From contig JADGJG010000294.1 in the NCBI GenBank assembly GCA_027596195.1, positions 1 through 25,149 on the forward strand: DNA of 25,149 nt, in the 5' to 3' direction. A program made the translations under genes and the position numbers. The notes below the pieces were generated by a model. It was not told where the DNA came from and did not search any database. It saw only the letters and a program-made list of their open reading frames with translations. Positions 1-12,500 of the stretch are shown piece after piece (positions within the stretch are counted from its first letter, which is position 1; every line of letters begins with the position of its first letter). Source of the stretch: Podochytrium sp. JEL0797. Lineage: Eukaryota > Chytridiomycota > Chytridiomycetes > Chytridiales > Chytriomycetaceae.

Positions 1-720
1 GTCGTCGTCACATGCCGCTTCACCCCCCAAAACCAATCCACCTGGCGATCCCACCAGATCTGCCTCTTCTGCTTCTTCGTCAACGGCTCGTCGCGGAACT
101 TGATTCCATCGACTTGACGACGCGATTCGAAGTCATAAGGATCGACCGGGGACGCCTCGCAAACGCCCGTCCATTCCGATTCGGGGTACTCTGGTCGAGG
201 CTCGTCTTCGCCCCAGACAAAGCTTGCAACGTCGCTGGAGTCGGGTTTGGATGGGTCGGTGGGGCGGGTGGGTTCAATAGAAACGGCCGAATCCGCAGGC
301 TTCAACACGGGGGGTTTGGCAGCGGCAGCCGAGAGTTCCACGATCTCAATCAGTTCGCGCACCTTGCGCTGCATCGTGATGGCGCGGTCAACGAGCAGTT
401 TGTGGATAACTTGATCGTTGTACGCGATCGCCAATTTCGCGTTGTCAACGTTGGCCTGCGTAACGGCGGTGGATCCGAGTTTGAAAGGGAGCTAATAGAG
501 TAAAAAGGGTTTTAGTAAAGGTATTGCGCCACAACGACAGGGAATAAAACATTGGAAATCAAACCTTGGGACGCGGCAACGAGAACTCGGTTTCCGCGTA
601 AAACTTGCCAGTCAAGATCTGGAGCAAGTCGATTGCTTCTTTTTGGTAAGCAACTTTTTCGAGCAAGTCGGCAATTTCGCGCTTCAAGGCGCGTTGACGG
701 AAAAGCGCGGAAAGCTGCAT
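1..720 (-). CDS. Unrecognised coiled-coil protein, 5' part (truncated by window edge)
   Basis: Two exons are visible. Exon 1 runs 720-565 and exon 2 runs 491 to the window start, where it is still open. The 73-nt intron (564-492) has donor GTTTGA, a branch-like TTTACTAAAAC and acceptor TATTAG, and it joins in phase 0. The start is the ATG at 720; an upstream in-frame codon at 774 is only TTG. The first ~110 residues are rich in charged and leucine residues and probably helical or coiled coil. An acidic Pro-rich stretch follows, then a basic, Trp-rich end (WWDRQVDWFWGVKRH) near the window edge. I recognise no family and assign no function. It lies 161 bp downstream of the DLEC1-like gene on the same strand, so the two share orientation but need not share a transcript. 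Confidence 0.6.
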
Positions 721-881
721 TTTGGAGAAGCAAATTGTTGGCAAATTGTCAGAAAACGAAGATTGGCAAGGCAACGTGTCACGTCAATCCCAAAACAACT
801 TCGCTCCTTTCCTCTACAGCCATCTTGCGAGAAAGGAAGTATTTACTCATTTTTTTCTTTCATTTCTAATAATTTCAACTC

Positions 882-3800
882 TCAATCTTCACACAAAATC
901 GGGATTGTCTGTACTGTGCCGTTTGAAAAGAGTAGTTTGAGATGCCCTTTGACAAAGTCTCGACTATGATCCTCCTGTTCGAAAACTGCCATAGACTTCT
1001 TTGCACACGTAAGACTCGACGCTCCCAAAGATTGGCCCATCTCGGAGTTTGGCGAATGGACGTACGACGGGTTCGTGGACGCGTTGTCTTCAGAAGTTGT
1101 AGTTCGCAGCATATCAAGGTCCAAGCATTCCAAAGCCACACGAATGGTTTCCATTGGATTCAATGAAAACACCATTTCGTCCGTGATTTCATCTTCTTCT
1201 TCGCCGATAGCGGGAATGCTGCCCCGTTTAGAAGAAGGTTTAGAAGACAGGGTAGATGCTTTGGAAAGATTGGCGGTCGTCGGTTTGCTGCTGTTGGTGG
1301 GGGCTGTGAAGGGCATTCTGCCAGATGCTCGAGAAAATCGCGACATAGCGGAATCTCTAGTTACTCTGATGCTTGAACTGGCAGTTGGAGGTATGATGGG
1401 TGTCACAGCAACACTCGAGATTTGATTAGTGGGCAGAGTGATTTCCTGAGGCTTTCTGGTTGCTGGGGTTTGAGGCTTTTCCACTCGCACCAATCTGAAA
1501 ATGTCACTGGACGACACAGTCACTCGGAAGGAGCAAGCAGCATCGCTGTTGTTTTTTAAAAGTACTTCAACGATGGGTGGTTCGTCTTGGCCACTGATCA
1601 GTCCAGGCGCGTCGCCTGAGTTTATCACACTGAGAGAATCCAGCACGAGGGGATCGGGCTTCACTGTCGTAAACAGCGCATTGTTTACAGCCAGTGCACT
1701 GATGTCCGTGTGAATGAAAACACTGGCCGTGTTTTTGTGTTGCACCAAAATCTTTTGTCGTGCCCTTTCTGCATCCTCCATTTCTCTGTGGATCCTCTTT
1801 TCCTCCATCTCATCAAGGATCCTCTTTCTTTCAATTTCCGCTTCAATGACTTCATTTTCTCGAACGCGCTTGAACCAAATAGCCTCCGCCTTCAGCTTCT
1901 CGGAACTATCTTCCTCATTGGTATCATCCAGCGAGAGGTTCGGCTCAATGACTTTGGCTTGAACCAATAAGCGGACTTTTCGAATTCTCGGCAACGCGAG
2001 ACCATCGGGAAAGGAAGCATTTCGCTCTTCCAGTTGCTTCAGGGGAGCCATCAAGTTGCTTTCGAAACTGCCGCCATTTGCAAAAGAGGAACTGGCGTTT
2101 TCGTCTCCAGATGGAGAATAAGTTATGGTTCCGTCCGCTTGCACATATCCGACATCGGCAACAAGAACAGCCTTGTAGTATCCAGTTTCTTTGGCGCAAA
2201 ATGAAATTCTCGCAGATGCGGTTTTGAAGGCGGGAATGTACATGGGACTCGGTTGCACGACAACTGCTGCTGTCAAAGGGTCATTGTTGATGAGCTCGTC
2301 CAACAACAAGGCGTCAATATCTGTAACACTGGGCGTGGTTCCTGAACTCTGTTGAGCGACGACACTGCTCAACGACTTTCTTTGGATAAAGACATTCCAC
2401 CTCAAGCAAATGGTTCGTGGAGATTGGTTCTCTACTTGAATTTCCTTCTTGGAGAGCGTCGCGAGGAGGGCTGATAACTCTTCTTGTGCAAGTGGTTGTA
2501 TTTTTGACACGATCGAGTGACGACCTATCGGTCTTCGACTGGGATAATAATCCGTTCCGAAATGCGGGAGAGAGATCCTCTTGCCAAGCTGAGAAATTTG
2601 CGTTCCAAAGTTGACACGGTCGATTTTGGAGTTGCTTTTGGAAACCACCAACTGAGCCCCGGAGAATTTCACAGGCACTCCGTCTACACCCATCTGCACA
2701 GGAATCTTTTCACGCAGCCAGGCTCCAATTTCGCAGACCAATGTGTCCTTGTACGAGCCCACAAGATTGCTGTAGGACGTCACTGCGATGGTGAGCTTTC
2801 CAAACGGGGGTAGGATTCCGTGACTGGGAGTTGGGTGGAAAGCAGCACCACGGCCTTCTTGAAGAACCTGATTCATTTTGGCAATGGTTTTGCGGACGGT
2901 GGTCATGTTGTCGAGCCATTGCTTTCCGATGGCAGAAGAAAATCCGATTTTGTTTTTTTCGGTGGGTTTGAGAATCAATTTACTCGCATCTATGCCTATT
3001 GGGAAATTTCAAGACAGAATATAAGCCATAATAACGTCTTCAGTCTCAAATATCAACAAACCCTCGTGTGTGGCCACTTGCTCCTCATCGAACACAGGCT
3101 TGCCGATTCCCATAGCCGTGAACGTCTCCATCCAAAGACGATAAGGTGAAGCGATTGCAGACCTATTGTGAATGACAAAGAACAATGTCCTGCTTTCAAA
3201 TATAGGGCAATCGTTGCCAAAATCGAGCATTCGCGCTGGTGTTGCTGCTACTTCTCGCTCATCGACATATCCAATCGAGCGACACTGGTAAGGCGGTGGA
3301 AACTTCATATGAACGTAAAGTCCATGAACATCCACCACCATCTTGGCTTTCAACACGCCATTACTCTCCACCATTCCTTCCACCGCGCATTCAAATTCAG
3401 ACTTTTGGTTTTCGCCAATCTCGGTGTACTTCAGCGTAATGCACATGTCCATTGTTTCTCCAGGGTTTAATACTCCCGACAATGGTGAGTATTTGACTTC
3501 CAAACTTTCCTGTGGATGCGGTTTCCACTCGAACTTTGTTTCCAGCTGAGTTTTGTTTGTCATTGAGAAATTCCAGTTGAACGGCTCGTTCACATAACAG
3601 ACAACCGAATTTTCGGGATGATTGATTACGGCAGAAGGTGTTTGTACTTCAGCGCACATGTCCAGAGCCGTGATGATGGAAGATTTTTGAATTGAGGAAG
3701 ATTCTGTAGCTTGCGAAACAATCTCGCAGGACAAGACCCCTCGAAAACTCTGATACCAAAGTGGAATAAATGTGAGTTGAATAGTGGTACTCTCTCCAGG

Positions 3801-6800
3801 AAGTAAAATGCCCTCGGAATTCGAAATTTCAAGGTGCCAACTGTCTGGAATAACGTCCGACGACCCTTGGCTGTGAAGACTATCTGAATCATACGCCGTC
3901 AATCTATAGCAGAATGGTAGCTTGGAGTTGTTGGAGAGTGGGAGAGTTGATGTAGCAGAAGTCCCGAGGGCCAAGAGACCAAAGTCAACAAATGGCACCC
4001 CAAACTCTAAATCCCCGGGCTTCACATCCACAGTCGTTTGAATCGGAACACGAATGGTTGGTCCCACGTTCCCAGCGGTTTTGCAAATCAGGTGGCCGTT
4101 TACAACCCCTGTTGATGCGGTTTAGAACTTTACGATTTTCTGAGCAAGTTGACTCACCTGGAAATACTCCCGTCATTCTCACTTTGAATTTCAAATCTGC
4201 CGCTGGTTCGACAGCCAATGCGTCCGTCTCAGAGATAGTCAGATTTAAAATGTCCGCATCGATTCCCTCCGTTGTCCATTCGCAGGACACTGGTGAGATG
4301 CTGTTGTTCACAATCCGTACTTCTGATTCCTTGCAAGTTCCGGTATAAATGCTCGCGGGGACCAACAGTATCTCGGGCTTGGCTTGCACAGAATATTCGA
4401 GTCCAACACCGTTGCAAAATATTTCCAATACGCACTCCAGATCCAACGAATTCGCAGCCCCAAACTCATCAGACTGAGTGCGATCTCCTTCCTCTAGCAA
4501 TAATAGACGACCAATCACATCATACTTTTTGGCTCGGGTGGGAGTGAATTCAACCTGAAATTGGACCTCTCCGTTCGGCGCAAACACCCCTTGAGTAGGG
4601 AAAAACGAAAAGGAATCACTCAAAGTAACCGAACCAAAGGACCCCAGCTCAGCCGATTCATTTTTTCTACGATCCGGCTTGAATCCGGGATTCTCAATCG
4701 GCACCCACGTGAAGGGAAGTCGGAGTCTCGATTGGTTTCGAATGGTCAAGGTCAGTCGAGTCGTGGCCAACAGGTTTTGATTCCCAAACAAAAATTTGAC
4801 ACCCTCCACATCCCAGGAGCCTTGCTGCAACTCTTGCATGCTCGTCGGAATGCACTCTGAAATAGACACCATCGGTTTCTGGATATTGGCGCGTAGAGGA
4901 AGTTCGAGAACTTGACAGTTGTCACAGGCAATGCGGAGAATCGTTTCAACTTTGCGTGTAGTGGGAGATTCTTCCGTTTCGGGAATAGGTTCGGCCTTAT
5001 AGAGAACAGTAATTTCCTCAGATTCTCCTGAAGCGAGGGTAAAATAGGAGGGAGAAATAACGAAAGAGTCCTGTGAAAGAGATGTGCTGTGTGCTGATTC
5101 GTTTGACTTGTCTGTGGTAATCCTATTAGATACGTCGTGCAAACCTCGTTTCCAAATATACCTGCGATTGCTGCCTGATATTCAGCTTCAGTCTTGTAGG
5201 AGCCAATGCTCATAAAAAGGTTCGCAATTTCTTCTGGCTCATTCTCTAATCCATCGTTCTGTAAAATCATGAACCTGCCAGCTCCTCCCGTATTTCTAAA
5301 CTTCCACCTCCTCACTGCCACATAGCCATCTCGACACGGCCCACAATGAAGCACATCTGGCATCGTCAGCTCAGGTGCTGCACGCGTTCCCGAAAGAATC
5401 ACTGAGAAAGGCTCAAAGGTGAATCCGCCGGGGACATGAACGCCCAATTCCGTATAAACAAACAGAACTTGTTCAAAGTTGGCCAAAGAGCTGGGAGTAA
5501 ATTCCACTCGATACTGACACCCCATACCAGGAGCAATGAGTCCATCTCCAGATGCTGGGGTGCTGATTAATGTGACGCTGAAAAATGGTGAATATTCGAA
5601 CGGGGGCGGCGTGCTGAGTCTGAATCTGGCAGAATACGGGCTCCGGTTTTTGATGGTCAATATTTGGGAATATTTTTGAAATGGTTGATAGTCCGTGAAC
5701 GAGATATTTGGAGGAGTAGCAACAATTCCGCCGCCAATGGAGCGGAGTGACTTTGCTGCAATTTCTTCAGGGGAAGACTTGTGCTCAGCAGCGGTAGGCA
5801 TCACATCATCTCGAAGGATTCCGATACAGTTTGCAGTAGTAGTTTGAGGGAAACGGGGGTTGCGTAGATAATTGATGCGAGAACGCATCTTTTTCAACAA
5901 TTCGACGTCCTTGTCCTCGAATGGATGCATGGAGTTTTGCGGCTTATGATGAATCACTTTCCTCGGCTCCAAAGCTCCAGAGGGTAAAATATCCTTTGGA
6001 TACCTTCCAGCTTGATCCATCGCTTCGGCTTCCAAGACTCCAGGGACTTCAAAATTGTCGGAAATATTCTTTTTCATGACCCAAATGTTTTGAAGCCCGT
6101 TGTCTGTTCGCGTGATCATGATATTCCTTACTTGATTGAAGATTCCTGCAGTGGGAGCACCCATTCGAAGGAGCTCTGGATTTGTGGTTGTTAACGGCGA
6201 AATTCCGCGGCCTGAAGAAAAATTGCCAAGCCAACTATACCTGAATCGGATATAGAAACCTCCAGTTCGGGCGCACCAAGAGATGGGAGCCGCAGGGCAT
6301 TATCCTGGGCGTAATCCGAAAATACGGTAGAAACCATCAGTGACTTCGATCGGCCATAATCCCTGTGACCCATCACCCAAGACATGTCTTTGGTGGCAAC
6401 AGCAAGACGCATTTCCAAGGTTTGAATGCGGGTGATAATATTGGCTCTCTCTTTGATGATTTTCGCCACCCAATCGGATTTGTTGACGGCAGAGTCTCGG
6501 AACTGGGCAAGCGCGTCGGCATCTCCTGCCAGTCTGTACAAGGTCTCACTAATATCCATCGGCGTTAATTTCACACCAGTATTCCACAGAATCTCAGGCC
6601 AATTCTCTGGAGCGGGTCTTTCTTTGGAGGATGCAGAATTGGGGTCTGAAGCAGCTGCCTTAGCGTTCAATATTGCAACATTTCCTTCTCCAATTACGAT
6701 CCCTGTTCTTGGGTCTTTTCCGACCGGTCCTGCCGTTGAACTCGAAGGTCTCTTGGCCAAATTCGACGAGCTCTTTCCGTTCTTGGTGGGAGTGGCCTTC

Positions 6801-7351
6801 AGACTTTTTGATGCGCTCTTTGGTGGAGATTTCTTGTCAGTTCCAGATGCCGGCTTCTCTTGTGATAAGGGCTTCGGCGGTTTATAGGATTTGAGGTCCT
6901 TGTTCGCGCACACCAGCGACTCCAACGCTTTCGCCTGCACACACCCCCACGTTTCGAGATAAGATTTCGCGTCCTGGAGCTCCTGTTCCAGGTTCGTTTG
7001 TTCCGTTTTGAACATTATCGATGCACCAAGAGGAAGCTTTCCCTTGGGTTTTACGAGAGGTTCCGATTTGAGCCATTCTGGTTTTCTTGCAGCCGCATCT
7101 TCTCTCAGAGACGCGATTTCCTTGTGTTTGATTTCTCGCAAATCCACTGCAGAGCTGTATACTGGCTTTTGGATCTCGTCGCGTTTCTTTGGCGATCCCT
7201 TGGTTGAAAGAGCTGGCGTGGAATCAGCGTGTTTGAGGTGAAGATCACGAACGGACAGGTTTCTGTTGTCAAAGGGATCTGCGGCCGGCTCGAAGATTGT
7301 GGGAACGAGCGTGGGAAGAAGGGGGGGTGCCTTCTTGTCTGTTGACGCCAT
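882..7351 (-). CDS. DLEC1: DLEC1/CFAP81-like axonemal protein with ASH/MSP-type beta domains
   Basis: Five exons: 7351-6241, 6175-5145, 5070-4158, 4108-3062 and 2995-882. Introns are 49-74 nt, all phases agree, and the product is about 2071 aa (human DLEC1 is about 1755). The N-terminal ~370 aa are Lys/Ser-rich and probably flexible. From about residue 480 there are repeated immunoglobulin-like ASH/MSP modules with the features of DLEC1: an 'IAPGMGCQYRVEFTPSS' segment, a 'PELTMPDVLHCGPC' strand, and 'ILRIACDNCQVLELPL', close to the DLEC1 'CDNCQ' signature as I recall it. A charged helical segment (ERKRILDEMEEKRIHREME) is present near 1,770-1,850. DLEC1/FAP81 belongs to the ciliary axoneme (central apparatus) in flagellated organisms, so the gene implies a motile flagellum. 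The least certain junctions are the first intron (GTATAG...TCCAG, 65 nt) and the fourth (GTTTGT...AATAG, 66 nt). HYDIN or CFAP65 are alternatives with similar domains but fit the motif order less well. Confidence 0.85.
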
Positions 7352-7599
7352 TATTCCAGATGATCAAAAAAAAGGCAACACTCAAAAAACGCCTCTGCGG
7401 ATGCAGAGCTGAAAGATAAATTGCAAGCGAATACCTTCGATGTCGTGATCGTGGGCTCAAACCCATAAAGTGTATCGTACTGACCATACTTGATTCGCAT
7501 CACAATCGATTTCAGAACGACCGTTGCATATAAATGGAAATCATACGACTTCAAAACGCGTTATGCAAAAGGGGCGACTCTTTTTCCCCCCCTCACGTC
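7352..7599. other. Intergenic gap between two minus-strand genes
   Basis: This 248-bp stretch holds the promoter and 5' leader of the DLEC1-like gene and the 3' end of the aminotransferase gene. I see no RNA gene, repeat or conserved ORF. It must contain the upstream gene's polyadenylation region and the downstream gene's start site, which shows how tightly the genes are packed. Confidence 0.5.
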
Positions 7600-9057
7600 T
7601 CACTCTCTCAACTCGTCCAAAACACCGATCACCCTCGCCACCCCAACCTTCAACACCTCCATCGGCATTGCCACAATCATCCTCACCATGCCCGCTTGTG
7701 CGGCATTCTTCGAATCACAGTAAAACGCGTCGCCTGGTGCGACATAAACCCCGCTCTCCAAAAATCGATAAAAAAGTGCCATGCTCGGAGAGCAGTTGCC
7801 GTGACGCGATGCGATGGCCATGAGGGAAGGGTAGGTTATGTATGCAGAGAGGTTAATCCAAATGCAGATTCCGGCGGAGGGCGGAGAATATGGAATTCCA
7901 TGCTTGTTGAGGATTGATCTGACAAAATCTATTTTCCCGTTTGGACAGGTCAGAGTAGGAAATGTTGAAGATCAAAAAGAGTTTGCAAACCAAAACACGT
8001 TCTCAATCGCTCGTGGTTTGTTGAAATGAACGAGTCGATGGCGCCGAGGTCCGACGAAAAAAGCGCGAGGCCATCGTCGACGACACGCGGGATGGCGTGG
8101 AAAATAGACAGCTCTTTGTACGCTTTCATGAATTCAGGGTTTCTGGATCTGTGATGGGAATTCGATGAATGAGCGGGCGGTTGTGCAGTCACTTCGGAGA
8201 CGGTTCCATTTTTTCGACGCAAGCACGCAACCTTTCGCGACTTGTATGCCCATTTTCGCTTCAAACCGAACCACTCACATGATGGCCGCTGCACGCATCC
8301 CATTCATGCAAAAGTCTTTCGAAAAGGACCAAACGACATGAAGCAAAGTCGAATCAATCACATCCTCCCCAAACTCCAACGCAGACACAAACTCTGCCTG
8401 AGAGTCCCACACGCTCCACATATACACTTCATCAACAATCACGTGAATCCGACGCGCATTTGCCCATCGGAGCCAAGACACGAGAATGATCTTGGGAACG
8501 ATCCGGCCAGAAGGGTTGCCTGGATTCGCGAAGAGCAGCGCTTTGATTTCAGGATTCGCAGCGAGGGCTTGGTCGAATTGGTCGAGGGATGGGAATTCGT
8601 TGTTTGACCCTGGATTCACGGGGACCGCGGAAACGCCGGCCATGGCTTCCACGTCGCGTCCAAACGAGCCGTATACGGGTGTTGGGAGCAATATTTTGTC
8701 AGTGGGGTCGGCGAGGACTGCGGCAGCGCAGGAAATGACGGAGGTTCCGCCGTTGGAAACCGCGATGTTGTCGCTGTGAAGCGGATTGCGCAGATTCAAA
8801 CGCGAGTTGAAGAGATTGGCAATGTTTTGGCGCAGAGAGAGGGAGCCATGGTATAAGCCGTAGGGAAGGAGGGCGGGAGTGAGATTGAGATTCAGCATCG
8901 CAACGACTTCAGCGCTCATGAGCGAGTTTTCGGCACGGCCGAGGTTCACGACGCCATGTGGGTTTGTTGGCGAGTAGGGATCTGCGGCAGCGGCGGCGGC
9001 ACCTTCAGCGAGAGGGCTTGTGCGGCGCGCGTTGGACGCGGCGCGGGCGGAGAGCAT
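7600..9057 (-). CDS. ACC-synthase-like class I/II PLP aminotransferase
   Basis: Three exons, 9057-8279, 8148-7991 and 7928-7600, give about 421 aa. Introns are 130 nt (GTGAGT...CACAG) and 62 nt (GTTTGC...AATAG), and the phases match the family alignment. Visible motifs: PYG near residue 66, the GGTS cofactor phosphate region at 103-106, NPGNPSG at 178-184 (substrate/PLP Asn), DEVY at 209-212 (Asp and Tyr contacting PLP), and SFSKDFCMNGMR with the Schiff-base lysine at K247. The C-terminal domain shows 'HGIPYSPPSAGICIWINLS' and 'APGDAF', typical of this family. Proteins of this type are called 1-aminocyclopropane-1-carboxylate synthase-like. In fungi and animals most are probably not true ethylene-pathway enzymes, so the substrate is left open. 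It is divergent from MCM9, with a tRNA gene in the shared upstream region. Confidence 0.88.
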
Positions 9058-9218
9058 TTCGCAAAAAGGGTTTTTTTTTCCTCTCTACTTTCTCCTTTTA
9101 ATATGTTATTAGATGCGAAATCTGAAGAGAAAGAGAGCGGATGTCCTTGTTTGTGTCAGCATCCACGTTGCATCTTGACCAGCGCAAGTAAAAGTAAAAA
9201 AACAACAAAGATTTCATC

Positions 9219-9290
9219 GCCCGGGTAGCGCAGCGGTAGCGCATTTGCCTTCTAAGCAAAGGGTCGTGGGTTCGATCCCCACCTTGGGTG
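9219..9290 (+). tRNA. tRNA-Arg (anticodon TCT)
   Basis: A complete 72-nt cloverleaf can be folded by eye. The acceptor stem pairs GCCCGGG with CTTGGGT (several G-U pairs). The D arm is GCGC/GCGC. The anticodon stem TTTGC/GCAAA encloses the loop CTTCTAA, with anticodon TCT at 9251-9253. The T arm is GTGGG-TTCGATC-CCCAC and the discriminator base is G at 9290. There is no intron. The internal A and B boxes are present (B box GGTTCGATCC). A T5 run at 9296-9300 is a normal Pol III terminator. It decodes AGA arginine codons. Confidence 0.96.
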
Positions 9291-9295
9291 CTAAA

Positions 9296-9300
9296 TTTTT
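9296..9300 (+). terminator. Pol III oligo-T terminator of tRNA-Arg
   Basis: A run of five T starts five bases after the discriminator base, the usual distance and length for RNA polymerase III termination. Confidence 0.75.
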
Positions 9301-9544
9301 CCTCGTTCAAAGGCATCTGTTTTCTTTTTTTTCGCTTGACGGTGATGTGAGAGAATGGGAAGGGAATGATTGCGCCTCACTTTGCCACAAAGGGGTTTTC
9401 GCAAACCAAGAAGGAGGACGTCGAGGGAATTTCTGACAGGTTTCAGCGCTCTCACTCGATAGCCCAAGTGGGGAGAGGACTTGCATTTTCGAGGCCTCTT
9501 GGGCCTTCTGTTTTTTTCCCTTTCGCAAACATGTCAAAACAATC

Positions 9545-12500
9545 ATGTCCGAAAGCCAAGCCACGCCCAACACGCAGCACGAGACCACCGCGCAGCTCAC
9601 TGCCCAGATGGCTGCAGATCTGGTCGAAATGCTGAGGGACGAGATCGAGGCACTGCTTCTGGCCACAGACGAGACGGTGCACTATTCGCTGGAAGTGGAG
9701 TGAGTCGTCCCGTTTGCTTCCGGTGGCAGCCTCTCATCACACCCACAGCATTGCCATGTACCTCGAAACCAACGCTTGGGTGTGCAGCCAGATACTCAAC
9801 AGGCCGCAGGAGACCCTGCCTCTGCTCGATCGAGCCCTCTATCTCGCCCAAATGCATCTCAAAGACCTGGCCCAGAACCAGCCCGGCGCAGAAAACCTCA
9901 CAGTCAAACGAATGGTGCACGTGAGATGCAAGAGGTATGCGGAATCTTGGATGTGTCGCTCGGTTGAGGACCCTCGAACTCAAATTAACCAACTGAACTC
10001 GCAGACTCCCACAAGTTCCCGACCTTCAATTTCAACGTATTCCACGATCAGAGCACGTCGGAAAGCTCATCAACCTTGTTGGAACAGTTATTCGAGTATG
10101 TTCGATTTGAGCCTTGCGTTTGGATCGAAGCTCACAAAACGAAACAGACTGGAATGGTCAAAATGATGGAATCCCGCAAAATATACCAATGCGGTTCATG
10201 TAACGGTCGATTCTTTGTACCAGTGGAAAGGGAGTTGGGATATCAAGTCGTGAAACCCACGAAGTGCGGTGTCCGAGTCTTGGGTGACGGAGGTCAGCTC
10301 GTTTCGGGCGCAGGAGACTGCGATGGAAAGAAATTCAAGGAAATTGTGACGGATGCGGGTAAGCAAGTGATTCCCCACCTCGAAAGAATACAACGGAGTG
10401 AATCTCACTGATGAACAGGATCGAATCCCATGGATTGCCGAGACTATCAGGAGATTAAAATCCAAGAACAAGTTACGAAGCTCGCGCTCGGCACGATTCC
10501 GCGGTCTATTCTGGTGCTTTTGGAAGACGATTTGGCGGATGCCTGCAAACCCGGAGACGACGTGTCGATCGTGTGAGCATTTGACGTCGACTCAGCCCGT
10601 AAATCCGTCTGTCTCACTCATTACTCTGCTTCAATTAGTGGTACCGTGACGCGTCGTTGGCAGTTTCTCCAAGCAGGAGAACGCGCAGATATCGATATCG
10701 TCATGTTCGCCAACCACATTCGCGTCCACAACGAGCAACGAACGAACTTGCTGCTGACGGATGAGTTGAAGCAGGAATTTCAAAGCTTTTGGGACTCCTA
10801 CGATGGGCGATTGATTGACGGTTCGTTTCGACTTCGAGACTGCGGTTCGAGTCGAAAAATTGATTGCATTTTCCGAATCCAGGGCGAAACTTCATCATCA
10901 ACTCGTTCTGTCCCAAGATTGTCGGAATGTCTCTCGTGAAACTCGCAGTCATGTTGGTTCTATCGGGAGGGGTGTCGAAAGTGGAAAAGTCTGGGTATGA
11001 TTGATTGTTATCCCCGCGCGCTTTTCTAACCACAACGCTCTCTGGTTAGAATGAAAATGCGAGGAGACAGTCATATTCTGTTAGTTGGAGATCCAGGTTT
11101 GCCTTTCTGCTCGTGAGCGTAATTCCAACGCGTTTCTGATCGCCAACCTTTCAGGAACCGGAAAATCGCAATTCCTGCGCTATGCAGCACGCATCAGTCC
11201 TCGATCTGTATTAACGACCGGAATTGGAAGCACAAATGCCGGTCTCACCGTCACCGCCGTCAAAGACTCCGGAGAATGGCAGCTGGAAGCAGGAGCATTG
11301 GTCCTCGCCGATCGCGGGTTGTGTTGTATCGACGAATTTGGGAGTATCAAAGAGAATGACAAGACGGCGATTCACGAGGCAATGGAACAGCAGGTGATCA
11401 TGCGCGCGTTCGTTTTTCAGTTTCGAATTTTTGATCCGATTTCCCTCCGGAAACAGACCATCAGTGTGGCCAAAGCAGGATTGGTTTGCAAGCTCAACAC
11501 GCGGTGCTCCATTCTCGCAGCGACAAATCCAAAAGGAAAATACGACCCAAATCAGTCAATGGAAGTGAATGTCGCGTTGGGGAGTCCACTCTTGTCGCGG
11601 TTTGATCTCATTCTGACGTTACTGGATACGCAAAATAACGACTGGGACAAGTAAGAACTTCCTGATTTAGTGATATGATGGGTATTAGCTGAACTGATGC
11701 GTTGAAAAACAGAAAAGTCTCGGCGTTCATTCTGGGCCTTCCGGACGAAGAGAACCCAGACCCACCCACGCAGCACCAAAATCAGCAGCCGATATGGGAA
11801 GCCGATAAACTACAAGCCTACCTCACCTACGTCAAAACAAGATTCTCTCCGCAGCTCACGGGCCCCGCCAACGAGATTCTCAAAAAATATTATCAGATTC
11901 AGCGTGGTTCGGATTTGAGAAATGCAGCACGTACGACGGTATTATTCCTCGTTTGTTTTTCAATATGTGGCATTTTGAGTGGCAATTGATTTGCCTTGGT
12001 TCTGTGTCACAGATTCGTTTGTTGGAAAGTTTGATTCGGTTAGCGCAATCCCACGTGAGTCGAATTCCTACTCGCTCTCTTTCTCTCTCCAGTTTCTCGA
12101 ATTGACTCTTGGGCCATACTCAGGCGCGTCTCATGTTTCGAGATGAAGTGACTGTCCAAGACGCGGTGAGTTTTAAGCGCAGTGAAATCGATCCAAAATT
12201 GAACAATTTTCTCGAAACCAGATCTCCGCCATTATGCTCGTTGAAATATCCATGAACTCTTCGGGCCTCGATGGCATTCAGTCGACATTGCATTCGCAGT
12301 TTCCCGAACGAGGGCACATCGAGTATCTTGCCAAAGGTTTGGCTAACTCTCGCCCCCCCTGCTTTGAGCAACTTTTCTGATTCCGTATTCGCGAGCAGAG
12401 CAAGTGCTCTTGAATCGATTTGGCTTGGGACATTTCGCATCGGACGTAGACGAGGAGGAAGGCAATGGCGGAGTCAATGGGGCTGGTGGAGGCGGGCGTG

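Larger units (their letters stand above)
9058..9544. other. Divergent intergenic region containing a tRNA gene
   Basis: This 487-bp region separates the starts of the aminotransferase gene (-) and MCM9 (+). It contains tRNA-Arg(TCT) at 9219-9290 and otherwise A/T-rich promoter-like sequence with poly-T tracts at 9068-9079 and 9326-9332. I see no other gene in it. Small ORFs crossing the tRNA are chance. Confidence 0.6.

Noticed and set aside
12..503. 163-codon open frame on the plus strand
   Set aside because: It is antisense to exon 2 of the minus-strand coiled-coil gene, whose splice signals and frame are coherent; the plus frame has no recognisable domain.
3009..3061. Read-through of DLEC1 exon 4 to a stop near 3009
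   Set aside because: The following 700 codons continue the same protein in another phase, and a GTTTGT...AATAG intron joins them, so the stop is intronic.
6212..6240. 29-nt intron between the first two DLEC1 exons
   Set aside because: It would keep frame but is too short for a normal spliceosome. A 65-nt intron (6240-6176) with a TTAAC branch site also keeps frame and is preferred.
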